A stretch of 64,000 nucleotides of DNA from Flavobacteriaceae bacterium (GCA_016780345.1 JADHLZ010000004.1:1-64000); one strand, 5' to 3'; counted from the first letter of the stretch, positions 37,010 to 46,707 are shown. Translations and numbers: made by a program. Notes: generated by a model not told the origin, from the letters alone.

Positions 37010-37579
37010 TCAAATCATTTGGTATATTAACTTTAAAGATAATAGGATTATTAGTAATGAACATGTGTTTATATAATTAATTCTTTTCAAAAAATTAAAC
37101 CTTATCACAATAAAATTAATTATCAGTATAACTAAAACAACAACTAATTGTGACATTTCAACTCCAAAAGCAAAACCTAAAAGTGGAGTTATTTTAGTTT
37201 CTGTAGAATCTGTTAGCATCTCAAAATAGTTGCCAAAACCAAAACCGTGAATTAATCCAAAAAAAATTGAAAAACCATACTCTAATAACTTATATGTTTT
37301 TACTTGATTATTTAAAATATTATAAACAGAGGTTAAGATTATAGTCACTGGAATTAAAAATTCTATTGTTTCTGAAGGTGGTTTTAAAATATCAAAGGCT
37401 GATAGAATTAAAGAAAAAGTATGTCCTAATGTAAAAGATGTTACTACCCAAAAAACAGTTTTATAATCCTTGAAACTATGAACAATAGTCAATGCAGAAA
37501 GAAACAACATGTGATCAATCGCATTCCAATCTAAAACATGAAATAATCCCAGCTCTAAATAAAAAACTAAATCGTACAT
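37010..37579 (-). CDS. HupE/UreJ-type membrane protein
   Basis: 189 residues with six predicted helices and the family's histidine-bearing motifs: H19 region LFHVLDWNAIDHMLFL, FTLGHTFSL and GLIHGFGFGNYF. HupE/UreJ proteins are proposed metal (nickel/cobalt) permeases, but members outside urease or hydrogenase loci, as here, have no assigned substrate. Middle gene of a leftward group: DnaJ-like, this gene (12-bp gap), dCMP deaminase (1-bp gap). Confidence 0.8.
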   Translation of the reverse strand: MYDLVFYLELGLFHVLDWNAIDHMLFLSALTIVHSFKDYKTVFWVVTSFTLGHTFSLILSAFDILKPPSETIEFLIPVTIILTSVYNILNNQVKTYKLLEYGFSIFFGLIHGFGFGNYFEMLTDSTETKITPLLGFAFGVEMSQLVVVLVILIINFIVIRFNFLKRINYINTCSLLIILLSLKLIYQMI

Positions 37580-37591
37580 ACTTAAATATAA

Positions 37592-38281
37592 TTAGAAACC
37601 TCTTTCATTTTTAATGTTTTGATAAGCTTTTTGAATTTTTTGGAACTTATCCTGAGCCGCTTTTACATAAGCTTCTCCAAGATGTTGAACTTTATCAGGA
37701 TGATGTTTTTTTGCTAAGGCTCTATATGATTTTTTTATTTCATCATCAGAGGAATTTTTATATACCTCTAAAATTTTATAATCATTGTCAATTTCAACAA
37801 TAAACATTGCTTTAATACTTAAAAAATCAGCGTATGATAATTTAAATAAATTTGAAAACTCTAAAAGTTTATTGATTTCTTGATTACTAATACTCCCGTC
37901 TGCCTTAGCTATTCCAAATAAGAAATGTATCACTTGAAGTTTACTTTCATAATTCAATCCGAAATTAAATAATTGTATTATTTGATTTAATGAAACTTCC
38001 TTATTTTTAAAATTATGATTAAAGATTTTAAATACCTCATTAGCTCTATTTTTACCATAAGTCGAAACAAAATAGAGTCTTACAAAATCCAATTCTTTTT
38101 GAGAAACCTTGCCGTCAGCTTTAATAACTATTGAAGCTAGAGCCAATAAATTAATCTCAAAATCCTTATTAGAAATCTTTACTGATTTAGTTGATAATAA
38201 AGACCCAATAAGAAATCCTATTATAGCTCCTGGAAGCTTAAATATTGTATATCCAATAAAAGAAAATATCCATTTATACAT
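37592..38281 (-). CDS. TerB-J-domain protein (DjlA-like co-chaperone)
   Basis: 229 residues from the ATG at 38281 (MYKWIFSF); a TTG six codons upstream is possible, but the MYKW start followed by a glycine-containing membrane segment (about 1-25) is how flavobacterial homologues begin. Residues 35-150 form a TerB-like helical domain (two EF-like acidic turns, IKADGKVSQKELD and AKADGSISNQEIN). Residues 165-229 are a J-domain with the HPD motif (KKHHPDKVQHLG), which activates DnaK ATPase. Likely a membrane-anchored DnaK partner. Confidence 0.88.
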   Translation of the reverse strand: MYKWIFSFIGYTIFKLPGAIIGFLIGSLLSTKSVKISNKDFEINLLALASIVIKADGKVSQKELDFVRLYFVSTYGKNRANEVFKIFNHNFKNKEVSLNQIIQLFNFGLNYESKLQVIHFLFGIAKADGSISNQEINKLLEFSNLFKLSYADFLSIKAMFIVEIDNDYKILEVYKNSSDDEIKKSYRALAKKHHPDKVQHLGEAYVKAAQDKFQKIQKAYQNIKNERGF

Positions 38282-38349
38282 TAATAGAATTTCAGTCAAA
38301 TTTACAAATCTATAGTTAATTAAATGAAGAGTTTTTAATCATTGTTTAT

Positions 38350-38357
38350 TATATTTG
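38350..38357 (+). promoter_or_regulatory. -7 box of bacilliredoxin gene
   Basis: TATATTTG, 21 nt before the ATG at 38379. Confidence 0.55.
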
Positions 38358-38378
38358 TGTGAATAAAAAATTTAATTT

Positions 38379-38789
38379 ATGTATCCAGCTGAATTAGTTA
38401 AACCTATGAGAGAAGATTTAACTTCTGTAGGATTTATTGAATTGAAAGATTCCAATGATGTTAATACTAATCTTCCTAATTGTAAAACAGCTGTTATAAT
38501 TGTTAATTCAGTTTGTGGTTGTGCTGCTGCCAATGCTCGTCCAGGAGTTAAAAATTCATTAAATAACGATAAAAAGCCTGAAAAATTATTTACTGTTTTT
38601 GCTGGTGTAGACAAGGAAGCAACAGATGCTGCGAGGAACTTGATGATTCCTTTTCCTCCATCTTCACCATGTATTGCTTTATTTAAAGACGGCGAACTAG
38701 TTCATATGCTTGAGAGACATCATATTGAAGGAAGATCCTCTGAATTAATTAGTGAAAACTTAAAACAAGCATACAATCAATTTTGCTAA
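38379..38789 (+). CDS. BrxA/BrxB-family bacilliredoxin
   Basis: 136-residue thioredoxin-fold protein with the family's CGC active site (C46-G-C48 in NSVCGCAAANARPGV). In Firmicutes, bacilliredoxins remove bacillithiol from proteins; Bacteroidota members are common, and the thiol partner in this organism is an inference. No signal peptide. Monocistronic, with its stop overlapping that of the convergent kinase gene by 4 bp. Confidence 0.9.
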   Translation: MYPAELVKPMREDLTSVGFIELKDSNDVNTNLPNCKTAVIIVNSVCGCAAANARPGVKNSLNNDKKPEKLFTVFAGVDKEATDAARNLMIPFPPSSPCIALFKDGELVHMLERHHIEGRSSELISENLKQAYNQFC

Positions 38790-40243
38790 CTTTTTATAGG
38801 AAAAGTTATTGTAAAAGTTGTGCCTTTGTTTAATTCAGTATCAAAATCAATAATACCATTGTAAGACATAACAAGGTTTTTTACCATTCCTAAACCAAGA
38901 CCCATTCCTCCAGATTTTGTTGTAAAATTTGGTTCAAAAATATTAGAAATAACATCATCTGAAATTCCATGACCATTATCTTTAACATTTATTTCAACAA
39001 TATCTTCCTTTTTCTCAATTAGAACTTCTATTTTAGGATTAACAACATTTTGACAAGCATGAACTGAATTTTTAATTAAATTAGTAATAATTCTAACAAT
39101 TTGCGGTTTGTCAATTTCAACAATTATATTTTTTAAATCAGATTTAAAAGAAATATTTTCTTCTTTAAAAATTTCTAAAGCTAATTTAACTGCAAGTACA
39201 ATATTTGTTTTTTCTCCTTTTTGAATAGGCATTTCAGAAAAATTTGAAAAAGCGGAAGCTATCGAACTCATTGTTTCTATCTGTTGAATTATCGTTTGAG
39301 TAAATTCCTGAACTTTGTCTTTATTTTTTTTGTCATTTACTTTGAAGTTTCTTTCAAAGCTCTGTACACTTAGTTTCATTGGTGTCAAAGGGTTTTTTAT
39401 TTCATGCGCAACTTGTTTAGCCATCTGTCTCCATGCTTGTTCTTTATTAGATTGAGATAATTCTTTAACATTTTTATCAAGCATCTCAACCATGTTATTA
39501 TATGAATCAACTAAACTATTAACTTCTTTACTTCTTGCTTTAATTATAATCTTGGAATTTTTTTTATCCAATCTAGTCTGCTTCATTTTTAAAGCAATTT
39601 CTGAAATAGCTTTAGTCATGTATTCTGAAATAAAATACGATATTATAATAGAAAGAATCAGTAAAAAAAAGTAGACCTCTCCTAATATAATTAGGAATGA
39701 TTGTAATTCATAAGAGTTTAAATTATCATCATCGTAATAAGGAAGATTAAGAATCCATAGTGGTTTGAAATTATCATCCAAAATTAAGGAATAAGATGAT
39801 CTATATTGAAGATCATCTAATGTTGTAATTTGTATAACTTTATCGCCCTTTTGTTCTAAAATCTTTGAAAGAAGTTCTTTATCAATAAAATTAATTTCAT
39901 TTTTAGAGAGTGTAGAATTAATTAATGATCCGTCCAAGTTATATAAGCTAAATTTTACACTTTGAACGTCTGAAACTTCATATATTTTTTCAGCTAAAAT
40001 GGAGTCAAATTCTTTAATATTTTTTCTATCTCCAGCTTTATTTGAAAAGTAGGCTAAACTTCGTTGTATTTGAGCTTCTTTTCTTTCTAATCTCTTTGAA
40101 TGGTATTTATCAGATTGTGTTTTAAATTGAGGAATTGTAATTAAAGATATTAATATAAATGTAGCAACTACAATAATTGTCATTGCTAAAAAAATTCTAG
40201 CTCTTAATGATAGGTTTGTTTCAAAATTTAAATAATTTTTCAA
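38786..40243 (-). CDS. NtrY-like membrane sensor histidine kinase
   Basis: 485 residues: helix 1 (about 17-37), an extracytoplasmic sensor domain (about 40-180), helix 2 (about 183-205), a HAMP-like linker (about 205-260), the H-box with H280 (AKQVAHEIKNPLTPMKLS) and an ATPase domain with N-box (NLIKNSVHACQN), G1 (DNGHGISDDV) and G2 (GGMGLGLGMVKNL). KNPLTPMK is characteristic of NtrY-type kinases. No response regulator is in the window, so it is an orphan here. Its start overlaps the hemJ stop by 4 bp, making it the last gene of the AraC-hemH-hemJ unit. Confidence 0.9.
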   Translation of the reverse strand: MKNYLNFETNLSLRARIFLAMTIIVVATFILISLITIPQFKTQSDKYHSKRLERKEAQIQRSLAYFSNKAGDRKNIKEFDSILAEKIYEVSDVQSVKFSLYNLDGSLINSTLSKNEINFIDKELLSKILEQKGDKVIQITTLDDLQYRSSYSLILDDNFKPLWILNLPYYDDDNLNSYELQSFLIILGEVYFFLLILSIIISYFISEYMTKAISEIALKMKQTRLDKKNSKIIIKARSKEVNSLVDSYNNMVEMLDKNVKELSQSNKEQAWRQMAKQVAHEIKNPLTPMKLSVQSFERNFKVNDKKNKDKVQEFTQTIIQQIETMSSIASAFSNFSEMPIQKGEKTNIVLAVKLALEIFKEENISFKSDLKNIIVEIDKPQIVRIITNLIKNSVHACQNVVNPKIEVLIEKKEDIVEINVKDNGHGISDDVISNIFEPNFTTKSGGMGLGLGMVKNLVMSYNGIIDFDTELNKGTTFTITFPIKS

Positions 40244-40773
40244 TTTCTTAATATCTTATAAAGTTTAATTAAAACTAGAATCAATATTATAAATATTACT
40301 GTGAAGAATGTAAATAGAGTCCAATTCACTGTGTTTTTTAAAACTACTAAAAAAACAACTGAGACAAGAATCACACTTGTTACTTCATTCCAAATTCGCA
40401 TAAAATCTGAGGAATATTTTATAATTCCTGATTGTAATTCTTTTAAGATATAGTGAGTTTTAATATGATATAAAACAAGAGAAAAAACAAAAATTAATTT
40501 CGTGATCATCCATTTTTCATATAACCAATTTGGAACTAAAATCAATAACCATATTCCAAAGAATAAAGCCATAATTGCTGATGGCCAAGCAATTATAAAC
40601 CATAACCTTTCCATCATAACAGAAATCTGATTAGTTAAAATTTCCTTTTCCAATTTTTCCTTTTTAGAAGACTCAATAAAATATATAAATAATCTAGGAA
40701 TATAAAATAATCCCGCAAACCATGTAATTACAAAAATTATGTGTAAAGATTTAATTATGTTGTAATATTCCAA
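40240..40773 (-). CDS. hemJ: HemJ-type protoporphyrinogen oxidase (CopD-like)
   Basis: 177 residues with four to five helices. The N-terminal segment LHIIFVITWFAGLFYIPRLFIY (written here as its two halves LHIIFVITWFAG and LFYIPRLFIY) is the HemJ signature, with the conserved histidine (H11) and arginine; a second signature is KLIFVFSLVLYHIK around residue 91. HemJ oxidises protoporphyrinogen IX to protoporphyrin IX in bacteria without HemG/HemY. Location 8 bp after hemH supports this over a generic CopD label. Its end overlaps the sensor-kinase start. Confidence 0.82.
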   Translation of the reverse strand: MEYYNIIKSLHIIFVITWFAGLFYIPRLFIYFIESSKKEKLEKEILTNQISVMMERLWFIIAWPSAIMALFFGIWLLILVPNWLYEKWMITKLIFVFSLVLYHIKTHYILKELQSGIIKYSSDFMRIWNEVTSVILVSVVFLVVLKNTVNWTLFTFFTVIFIILILVLIKLYKILRN

Positions 40774-40781
40774 AATAATTT

Positions 40782-41801
40782 TTAATTAAGATTTGCCCAC
40801 TCGTCAATCCATCTGCTTAATGTTTTTACCCATTCTTTATCATCATTTAAACAAGGAACCACGTGAAATTCCTCTCCTCCTTTTTCAATAAAATCTTCTT
40901 TGGCCTCCATCGCAATTTCTTCTAAAGTTTCTAAACAATCGGAAACAAAAGCTGGAGTAACAATAGCCATTTTTTTGGTTCCAGTTTCTGCAAAATTTTC
41001 AACTACCTTATCTGTATATGGTTTTAGCCAAGGCTGACCAGCTAATCTAGACTGAAAGGAACTCGAATAAGACCCCTCATTTAGTTCTAAATACTCAGCA
41101 ACTAGCCTTGTTGTTTCATAACATTGATGTCGATAGCAATATTTATGGGCAGAGGATCTAGTTTGACAACAGCTTTGATCAATTTTACAATGAGATTTTG
41201 TAATATCTGTTTTTCGAATATGTCTCTCAGGAATACCATGATAAGAGAAAAGAATATGGTCCCATTCTTTTCCTTTTAAATATCTTTGAATCGAATTTGA
41301 TAAAACCCGTATGTAATCTTTGTGATTATAAAAAGCTGGTAAATTATTAAAGCGAATATTTGGGAATAACTCATTTTTTATTTTTTCAGCTAAAACTAAA
41401 ATTGTTTCAGTAGAAGCCATAGCATGTTGAGGATATAAAGGAATAAGTAATATTTCTTTAACACCTTTATCAACTAATTCTTGAATTCCTGACTTTATTG
41501 AGGGGTTTCCATATCTCATGGAGAGTGCAACTGGAATTGAGGTGATATTTTTTAATTTTTCCAATAATCTATAAGACAATACTATCAAAGGGGAACCTTC
41601 ATCCCACCATATTTTTTTGTAAGCTTTAGCTGATTTTTTGGGTCTAAAATTCAAAATTATTCCTTTAACCAATAGAGTCCTAAGCCATAACGGCTCATCA
41701 ATAACTCTTTCGTCCATTAGAAATTCCTTCAAATATTTTTTTACATCCTTAACATCAGTGCTATCGGGCGACCCTAAATTAACTAATAAAGCTCCTTTCA
41801 T
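40782..41801 (-). CDS. hemH: Ferrochelatase
   Basis: 339 residues. Active-site region FSYHGIPERHIRKTD (the His coordinates incoming iron), the C-terminal SRLAGQPWLKPYTD segment and EIAMEAKEDF are all typical of HemH, which inserts Fe(II) into protoporphyrin IX. A cysteine-rich stretch (CKIDQSCCQ, KYCYRHQCYETT) is notable but the classical [2Fe-2S] C-terminal cysteines are not evident. Between the AraC regulator (7 bp upstream) and hemJ (8 bp downstream) in the leftward heme unit. Confidence 0.95.
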   Translation of the reverse strand: MKGALLVNLGSPDSTDVKDVKKYLKEFLMDERVIDEPLWLRTLLVKGIILNFRPKKSAKAYKKIWWDEGSPLIVLSYRLLEKLKNITSIPVALSMRYGNPSIKSGIQELVDKGVKEILLIPLYPQHAMASTETILVLAEKIKNELFPNIRFNNLPAFYNHKDYIRVLSNSIQRYLKGKEWDHILFSYHGIPERHIRKTDITKSHCKIDQSCCQTRSSAHKYCYRHQCYETTRLVAEYLELNEGSYSSSFQSRLAGQPWLKPYTDKVVENFAETGTKKMAIVTPAFVSDCLETLEEIAMEAKEDFIEKGGEEFHVVPCLNDDKEWVKTLSRWIDEWANLN

Positions 41802-41808
41802 GTTTAAA

Positions 41809-42690
41809 TTAAATTGACATTAAATATTTTTTTGGAGTGGTTCCAAATTTTTTTTTAAACGCATTTATAAAATGTGTTGCTGTACTGTAACCTACTTTTA
41901 GCGCTACTTCATTCACATTGTATCTTCCAGATGACAATAGCCTTTTTGAAACCTGCATTTTATAATCCAATAGGAAAGAAAAAACTGAAGATCCGTAAAC
42001 TTGCTTGAAACCTTGTTTTAGTTTTTTTAAATTTATATCCACTTCTTTTGCAAGTTCGATTAAAGTAGGAGGTTCTATCATTTTTGAAATTATTATTTCT
42101 TTGGCAAGTTTTATTTTCTTTATGTTATTATCGTCAGCTAAGAAAGGGCACTGTTCTATGTCCATTTCTTTGTCTTTACTAAAATACAAACTCATCAACT
42201 CAAAAACTTTTCCTCTCAGATAAAGAGAGTGCATTGTGAGATTCAATGATTGTTGATACATTTGATTTAAAATTACAGCAATCATTGGGCCAATTTTTTT
42301 TTCTTTATATAACTTGTTTCCAGTATTTTCATTATTTAAAAACAAAATCTGATCCGCCTCATTTGAGAATAAACTATGAAATTTTTTAATTGAAATTAAA
42401 ATTGAAAGGACTTGACTTTCTGAATTTAAAACTAGGTTAATCGGCAATTCTTTTTCTGGGTTATATAATAAAATAGAGTTTTCATTCTCAACATTAAAAA
42501 TATAAGACCCTTCATTAAAAAAAAAATTAGCCATTCCCTTTAAACAAAAATGGAATTGTATATAGTCTTTTCCAATACTATAATTAAAATTTTCTTCATG
42601 ATCTCTATCATTTGTATGCTTGAGTAAAACTATACCCTCATCCACTTTAAAGCTTTCACTGGTCCCTTTTGCGATATTTTTTAAATTCAT
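41809..42690 (-). CDS. AraC-family regulator in the heme locus
   Basis: 293 residues. The N-terminal half (about 1-150) is a cupin-like sensing domain without a recognised ligand signature; the C-terminal 100 residues form the double helix-turn-helix of AraC proteins (LAKEVDINLKKLKQGFKQVYG, split here as LAKEVDINLKKL and KQGFKQVYG, then VNEVALKVGYSTATHFINAFKKKFG likewise across about 255-280). First gene of the leftward unit with hemH, hemJ and the kinase; divergent from hemA. It probably controls one or both heme operons. A 21-bp palindrome (42706-42726) lies 15 bp before its ATG. Confidence 0.9.
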   Translation of the reverse strand: MNLKNIAKGTSESFKVDEGIVLLKHTNDRDHEENFNYSIGKDYIQFHFCLKGMANFFFNEGSYIFNVENENSILLYNPEKELPINLVLNSESQVLSILISIKKFHSLFSNEADQILFLNNENTGNKLYKEKKIGPMIAVILNQMYQQSLNLTMHSLYLRGKVFELMSLYFSKDKEMDIEQCPFLADDNNIKKIKLAKEIIISKMIEPPTLIELAKEVDINLKKLKQGFKQVYGSSVFSFLLDYKMQVSKRLLSSGRYNVNEVALKVGYSTATHFINAFKKKFGTTPKKYLMSI

Positions 42691-42705
42691 AAAAAAAAAT
42701 ATTCT

Positions 42706-42726
42706 AATTTAGAATTGTTCTAAATT
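42706..42726. promoter_or_regulatory. 21-bp palindrome, Fur-superfamily-like operator
   Basis: Perfect 9-nt arms AATTTAGAA and TTCTAAATT around TTG. An overlapping second dyad, ATTCTAA-T-TTAGAAT, is at 42701-42715. The TTAGAAT-T-GTTCTAA core has the 7-1-7 form of Fur-family boxes (compare PerR TTATAAT-N-ATTATAA). It sits just upstream of the AraC gene and about 160 bp upstream of hemA. Confidence 0.55.
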
Positions 42727-42884
42727 GAAAATTATATATTTAAACATTTACTCTGTAAAAATATAAAATATATTAGTATTTAAATAACACTTTTTAGGAA
42801 AAAACTTATTGCGTTATTAATAGACCTTTAAGAGTTATTTTTTGAATAAGTGTAATAGTATTTTTACAGCTATAAAAAAATTAT

Positions 42885-44120
42885 TTGAAGACTCCTTTTT
42901 TTATCGTTGTAGGCATAAGCTACAAAGATGCTGACGCTTCTATAAGAGGTAAATTTAGCATAAACCCATCTTCATCTGAGAAGCTTATTAAATATTCCTC
43001 TAAAATCGGATTAAATAATATTGTGGTAAATTCAACATGTAATAGAGTTGAAATTTATTCGTCATTTAAAGATCCTAATTTACTTATTGATTTACTTTGT
43101 AAATACTCAAAAGGCACTATTAAAGAATTTAAAGATTTCGGATATATAATTAAAGGCAAGAAAGCGATTAAACACATTTTTAATGTTGGAACTGGTTTAG
43201 ACAGTCAAATATTAGGAGACTTTGAAATCATTGCCCAACTTAACAATAGTTTCATAAGATCCAAAAAACTAGGTGCTATTGATCCTTTATTTGACAGACT
43301 TTTCAACATGGTAAAACACTGTAGTAAAAGAATAAAAAATGAAACCAATCTTTCATCAGGAGCGACTTCAGTTTCTTACGCTGCCGTTAGATATATTCTT
43401 GATAATATTCCAGATTTAAAGTATAAAAAAATTCTTTTGTTTGGAGCAGGAAAAATTGGAAGAAATACTTGTGAGAATTTAGTTAAACATACTTCAAATA
43501 AGCATATAACATTAATAAATAGATCTGAAGATAAAGCGAAACTCATTTCAGGTAAATTTAAAGTTTTAATTGAAAACATTAAAAATCTTAATACTTCAAT
43601 TTCTAACTCAGACATTCTTATAGTAGCAACTGCAGCTGATAAACCTACGGTTACAAAAAAAATGATCCCTAAAGCTAAACCGCTTACGATTTTAGATTTA
43701 TCCGTTCCAAAAAATGTAGATGAAAATATATCAGAATTTAAAAATGTAGATTTACTTGACCTTGATTACTTATCAACCATTACAAATAATAATTTAGAAA
43801 ACAGAAAAAAATTCATTCCTGATGCGGAAAAAATAATTATAGAAATTATTAATGATTTTTATCTGTGGATTGAAACTCGAAAGTTTGCACCAACGATAAA
43901 TGCTTTAAAATTAAAATTTAAAAAAATTCAACAAAATAAAATTGACCTTCTCAAGAAAAAAACATCCACTTTTGATGACAATAGTTTGAAAGAAGTATCT
44001 GAACATTTAATACAAAAAATTACAAATCGAATTGCCAATCATTTAAGAGATAGTGATGATTTTGAGGAAGAATTAGAATCGATAAAAACAATTTTTCAAT
44101 TAAATCAAAATGATTACTAA
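42885..44120 (+). CDS. hemA: Glutamyl-tRNA reductase
   Basis: 411 residues from a TTG start at 42885. The nucleophile is C52 in NSTCNRVEIY; the NADPH-binding domain (about 175-300) has LLFGAGKIGRNT, and the C-terminal dimerisation helix follows. It reduces Glu-tRNA-Glu to glutamate-1-semialdehyde, the first committed step of the C5 route. First gene of hemA-C-D-E-F-B; it overlaps hemC by 11 bp. Upstream, the 194-bp divergent region with the AraC gene holds the palindrome at 42706; the hemA promoter itself is not clear-cut. Confidence 0.96.
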   Translation: MKTPFFIVVGISYKDADASIRGKFSINPSSSEKLIKYSSKIGLNNIVVNSTCNRVEIYSSFKDPNLLIDLLCKYSKGTIKEFKDFGYIIKGKKAIKHIFNVGTGLDSQILGDFEIIAQLNNSFIRSKKLGAIDPLFDRLFNMVKHCSKRIKNETNLSSGATSVSYAAVRYILDNIPDLKYKKILLFGAGKIGRNTCENLVKHTSNKHITLINRSEDKAKLISGKFKVLIENIKNLNTSISNSDILIVATAADKPTVTKKMIPKAKPLTILDLSVPKNVDENISEFKNVDLLDLDYLSTITNNNLENRKKFIPDAEKIIIEIINDFYLWIETRKFAPTINALKLKFKKIQQNKIDLLKKKTSTFDDNSLKEVSEHLIQKITNRIANHLRDSDDFEEELESIKTIFQLNQNDY

Positions 44121-45027
44121 TTTAAAAATTGGCACTAGAAATAGCGATCTAGCTATATGGCAGGCTAACTTTGCAAAAAAAAAACTTCAAAATTTAGGAA
44201 TACATTCCAAATTAGTAAAAATTAAATCCGAAGGCGATATAAACCAAATTACACCTTTATATGACTTTGGTATTAGCGGAGTGTTTACAAAAAGTTTAGA
44301 TCAAGCTTTGCTAAACAATAAAATTGATATTGCAATTCACAGTCTAAAAGATGTGCCAATTAATATGGCTAAAGGACTAGAAATTAACTGCGTATTTGAA
44401 AGAGCTAACCCTTTCGATATTCTTGTCTTGAAGAAAAGAAAATTAGATTTTAATTCACCCTTAACAATAGCAACAAGTAGTATAAGAAGAAAAACACAAT
44501 GGTTAAACAAATTTCCTAATCATAAAATAGTTTCTCTAAGAGGAAATATTTGCACGAGAATGAAAAAGTTAAAAAACAATAATTGGGATGGTGCAATATT
44601 TGCTAAAGCAGGATTAGACAGGTTGTCGATTGATCCAAAAAATAAAAAAACCCTTTACTGGATGATTCCCTCTGCTGCTCAAGGCACTATTGCCATAGTA
44701 TCCAAAAAAGATAGCTTAGAGTTGAATAAAATCTTGAAATCCATTTCTTGTCAAGACACTTTTCATTGTGTAGATCAAGAAAGAAAATTTTTAAAACTGA
44801 TGGATGGGGGATGTTCTATGCCGATATCATCCTTCGCTCATATAAAAGGAAATAAGCTAAACTTTAAAGTTGGTTTAACCTGTTTAAGCGGCAAAGATTC
44901 AATTACTGCAAATGATCATTATGAAACAAATGATTCTAATGCTTACAAAAAAATTTACAACTTATTAATGTCAAAAGGGGGGGCGGAAATCCTTTACAAG
45001 CTCAAAAAAAGTAATGGAAAAAATTAG
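44110..45027 (+). CDS. hemC: Hydroxymethylbilane synthase
   Basis: 305 residues. The dipyrromethane cofactor cysteine is C235 in MDGGCSMPIS; other markers are KIGTRNSDLAIWQA, HSLKDVP (77-83), TSSIRRKTQ and LRGN. It polymerises four porphobilinogens into hydroxymethylbilane. Starts inside hemA and overlaps hemD by 14 bp, so translation is coupled on both sides. Confidence 0.96.
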   Translation: MITNLKIGTRNSDLAIWQANFAKKKLQNLGIHSKLVKIKSEGDINQITPLYDFGISGVFTKSLDQALLNNKIDIAIHSLKDVPINMAKGLEINCVFERANPFDILVLKKRKLDFNSPLTIATSSIRRKTQWLNKFPNHKIVSLRGNICTRMKKLKNNNWDGAIFAKAGLDRLSIDPKNKKTLYWMIPSAAQGTIAIVSKKDSLELNKILKSISCQDTFHCVDQERKFLKLMDGGCSMPISSFAHIKGNKLNFKVGLTCLSGKDSITANDHYETNDSNAYKKIYNLLMSKGGAEILYKLKKSNGKN

Positions 45028-45688
45028 AATTCTCTCAACTAAAAACTTAGAACATAAGTTTAAAGTTCTATTCAACAAAAAAAAGTTTGATCTTTATGAA
45101 CATAGTTTTATTAACATAGATTTTGCAGATTTTGATTTTCCTCAACATGATGAAAGCTGGATTTTTAGTAGCAAAAATTCGGTAGAATCTGTTTTCTCAA
45201 AAAAATTTAACTCAAAAATTATATTTAACAAAATATATTGCGTTGGGGAAAACACTAAATTTTTAATTGAAAAATATGGTTTAAAAGTAAATAAAATGTG
45301 TCATAACTCATTAGACCTAGCTAACTATATTTTAAACTATTCCAATAAAGAAAAGTTTTTATTTTTTAGGGGGAATATTCAAAATCATAGTTTTACAAAG
45401 TTTTTCAAACAAGAAAACATTGACTTAAAAGAGATAGTTGTTTATGTCAATAAATCAAACTCAAAAAAGTTAAAAGAAAAGTTTGAAGCTATTATGTTTT
45501 TTAGTCCTAGCGGCATCAAAAGTTTTCTTGAAAAAAATAGTCTTGGAGATTCAACTTGTGTTTGTATTGGTCAAACCACAGCTGAATTTGCAAAAAAACA
45601 TACCTCAAAAGTCATATCTTGCAATATTCCTTCAATGAAAAATGTAATAAATAAAACAATAAAATTATTTGCCAATGAATACCATTAG
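45014..45688 (+). CDS. hemD: Uroporphyrinogen-III synthase
   Basis: 224 residues. HemD proteins are poorly conserved; the identification rests on the alternating alpha/beta pattern of two domains, short family-like segments ([13 protein letters not shown] near 45-57, [13 protein letters not shown] near 155-167, [12 protein letters not shown] near 180-191) and its place between hemC and hemE. It closes hydroxymethylbilane to uroporphyrinogen III. Overlaps hemC by 14 bp and hemE by 14 bp (using the hemE ATG at 45675). Confidence 0.85.
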   Translation: MEKIRILSTKNLEHKFKVLFNKKKFDLYEHSFINIDFADFDFPQHDESWIFSSKNSVESVFSKKFNSKIIFNKIYCVGENTKFLIEKYGLKVNKMCHNSLDLANYILNYSNKEKFLFFRGNIQNHSFTKFFKQENIDLKEIVVYVNKSNSKKLKEKFEAIMFFSPSGIKSFLEKNSLGDSTCVCIGQTTAEFAKKHTSKVISCNIPSMKNVINKTIKLFANEYH

Positions 45689-46706
45689 TGAAACTCCTCT
45701 GTTTTTAAGAGCTTTGAATGGAGAAAAAGTAGATAGAACTCCTGTATGGATAATGAGACAAGCAGGAAGATACTTGCCAGATTTCATTACATTAAAAAAT
45801 AAGTATGATTTTTTTACAAGATGTCAAACTCCTGAATTGGTTACAGAAATTACATTAATGCCAATAAAACAAATTGGATTAGATGCGGCTATTATATTTA
45901 GTGATATTCTAGTAATTCCTCAAGCTATGGGGGTAAATGTTGAAATGAAAAATAATTTTGGGCCATACATAGAGTTTCCTATCAAAAACGAATCTGATAT
46001 TCATAAACTAAATATTTCTAACGTTGAAGAAAAATTAAATTATGTCTTTGAAGCTGTCAAAATGACTAAAAAAGAACTTCAATACAATATCCCTTTAATT
46101 GGATTCGCTGGATCTCCATGGACTATTTTATGTTATATGGTTCAAGGAAGCGGATCAAAAACATTTGATATTGCTAAAAGTTTTTGTTTTAAAAATCCTG
46201 AACTCGCCCACAAGTTGTTGAATAAAATTACATCAATAACTATTGATTATTTAAAAATGAAGATAAATGCAGGAGTTGACGCAGTTCAAATTTTTGATTC
46301 TTGGGGAGGAGTTCTTTCACATACTGATTATAATGTGTTTTCTTATCCCTACATAAAACAAATTAATGATGCATTAAAAATTTTAAGGCCTATTATAATA
46401 TATCCCAAAGGATGTTGGCATGCAATAAATTCTTTCTCAAAAATAGGAGCTTCTGGTTTGGGGATTGACTGGACTTGTTCAGCAAGAAATGCACGTTATT
46501 TATCTGGTAATAATATAACGCTTCAAGGTAATATGGACCCAAGCAGACTATTTTCACCAAAAAACGAACTAATCAAACTGACTAAAGAAATGTTAAACGA
46601 ATTTGGAAAGGAAAAATACATAGCAAATTTAGGCCACGGTATTTTACCCAATACTCCTGTTGATAATGTTAAAGTTTTTGTAGATACAATTAAAAATTTT
46701 TCTTAA
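45675..46706 (+). CDS. hemE: Uroporphyrinogen decarboxylase
   Basis: 343 residues from the ATG at 45675; an in-frame TTG two codons upstream is less likely. The N-terminal signature [15 protein letters not shown] (catalytic Arg region) and [16 protein letters not shown] are diagnostic, with QGNMDPSRL and [11 protein letters not shown] near the C-terminus. It removes four carboxylates to give coproporphyrinogen III. It starts inside hemD and ends 1 bp before hemF. Confidence 0.97.
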   Translation: MNTISETPLFLRALNGEKVDRTPVWIMRQAGRYLPDFITLKNKYDFFTRCQTPELVTEITLMPIKQIGLDAAIIFSDILVIPQAMGVNVEMKNNFGPYIEFPIKNESDIHKLNISNVEEKLNYVFEAVKMTKKELQYNIPLIGFAGSPWTILCYMVQGSGSKTFDIAKSFCFKNPELAHKLLNKITSITIDYLKMKINAGVDAVQIFDSWGGVLSHTDYNVFSYPYIKQINDALKILRPIIIYPKGCWHAINSFSKIGASGLGIDWTCSARNARYLSGNNITLQGNMDPSRLFSPKNELIKLTKEMLNEFGKEKYIANLGHGILPNTPVDNVKVFVDTIKNFS

Positions 46707-46707
46707 A

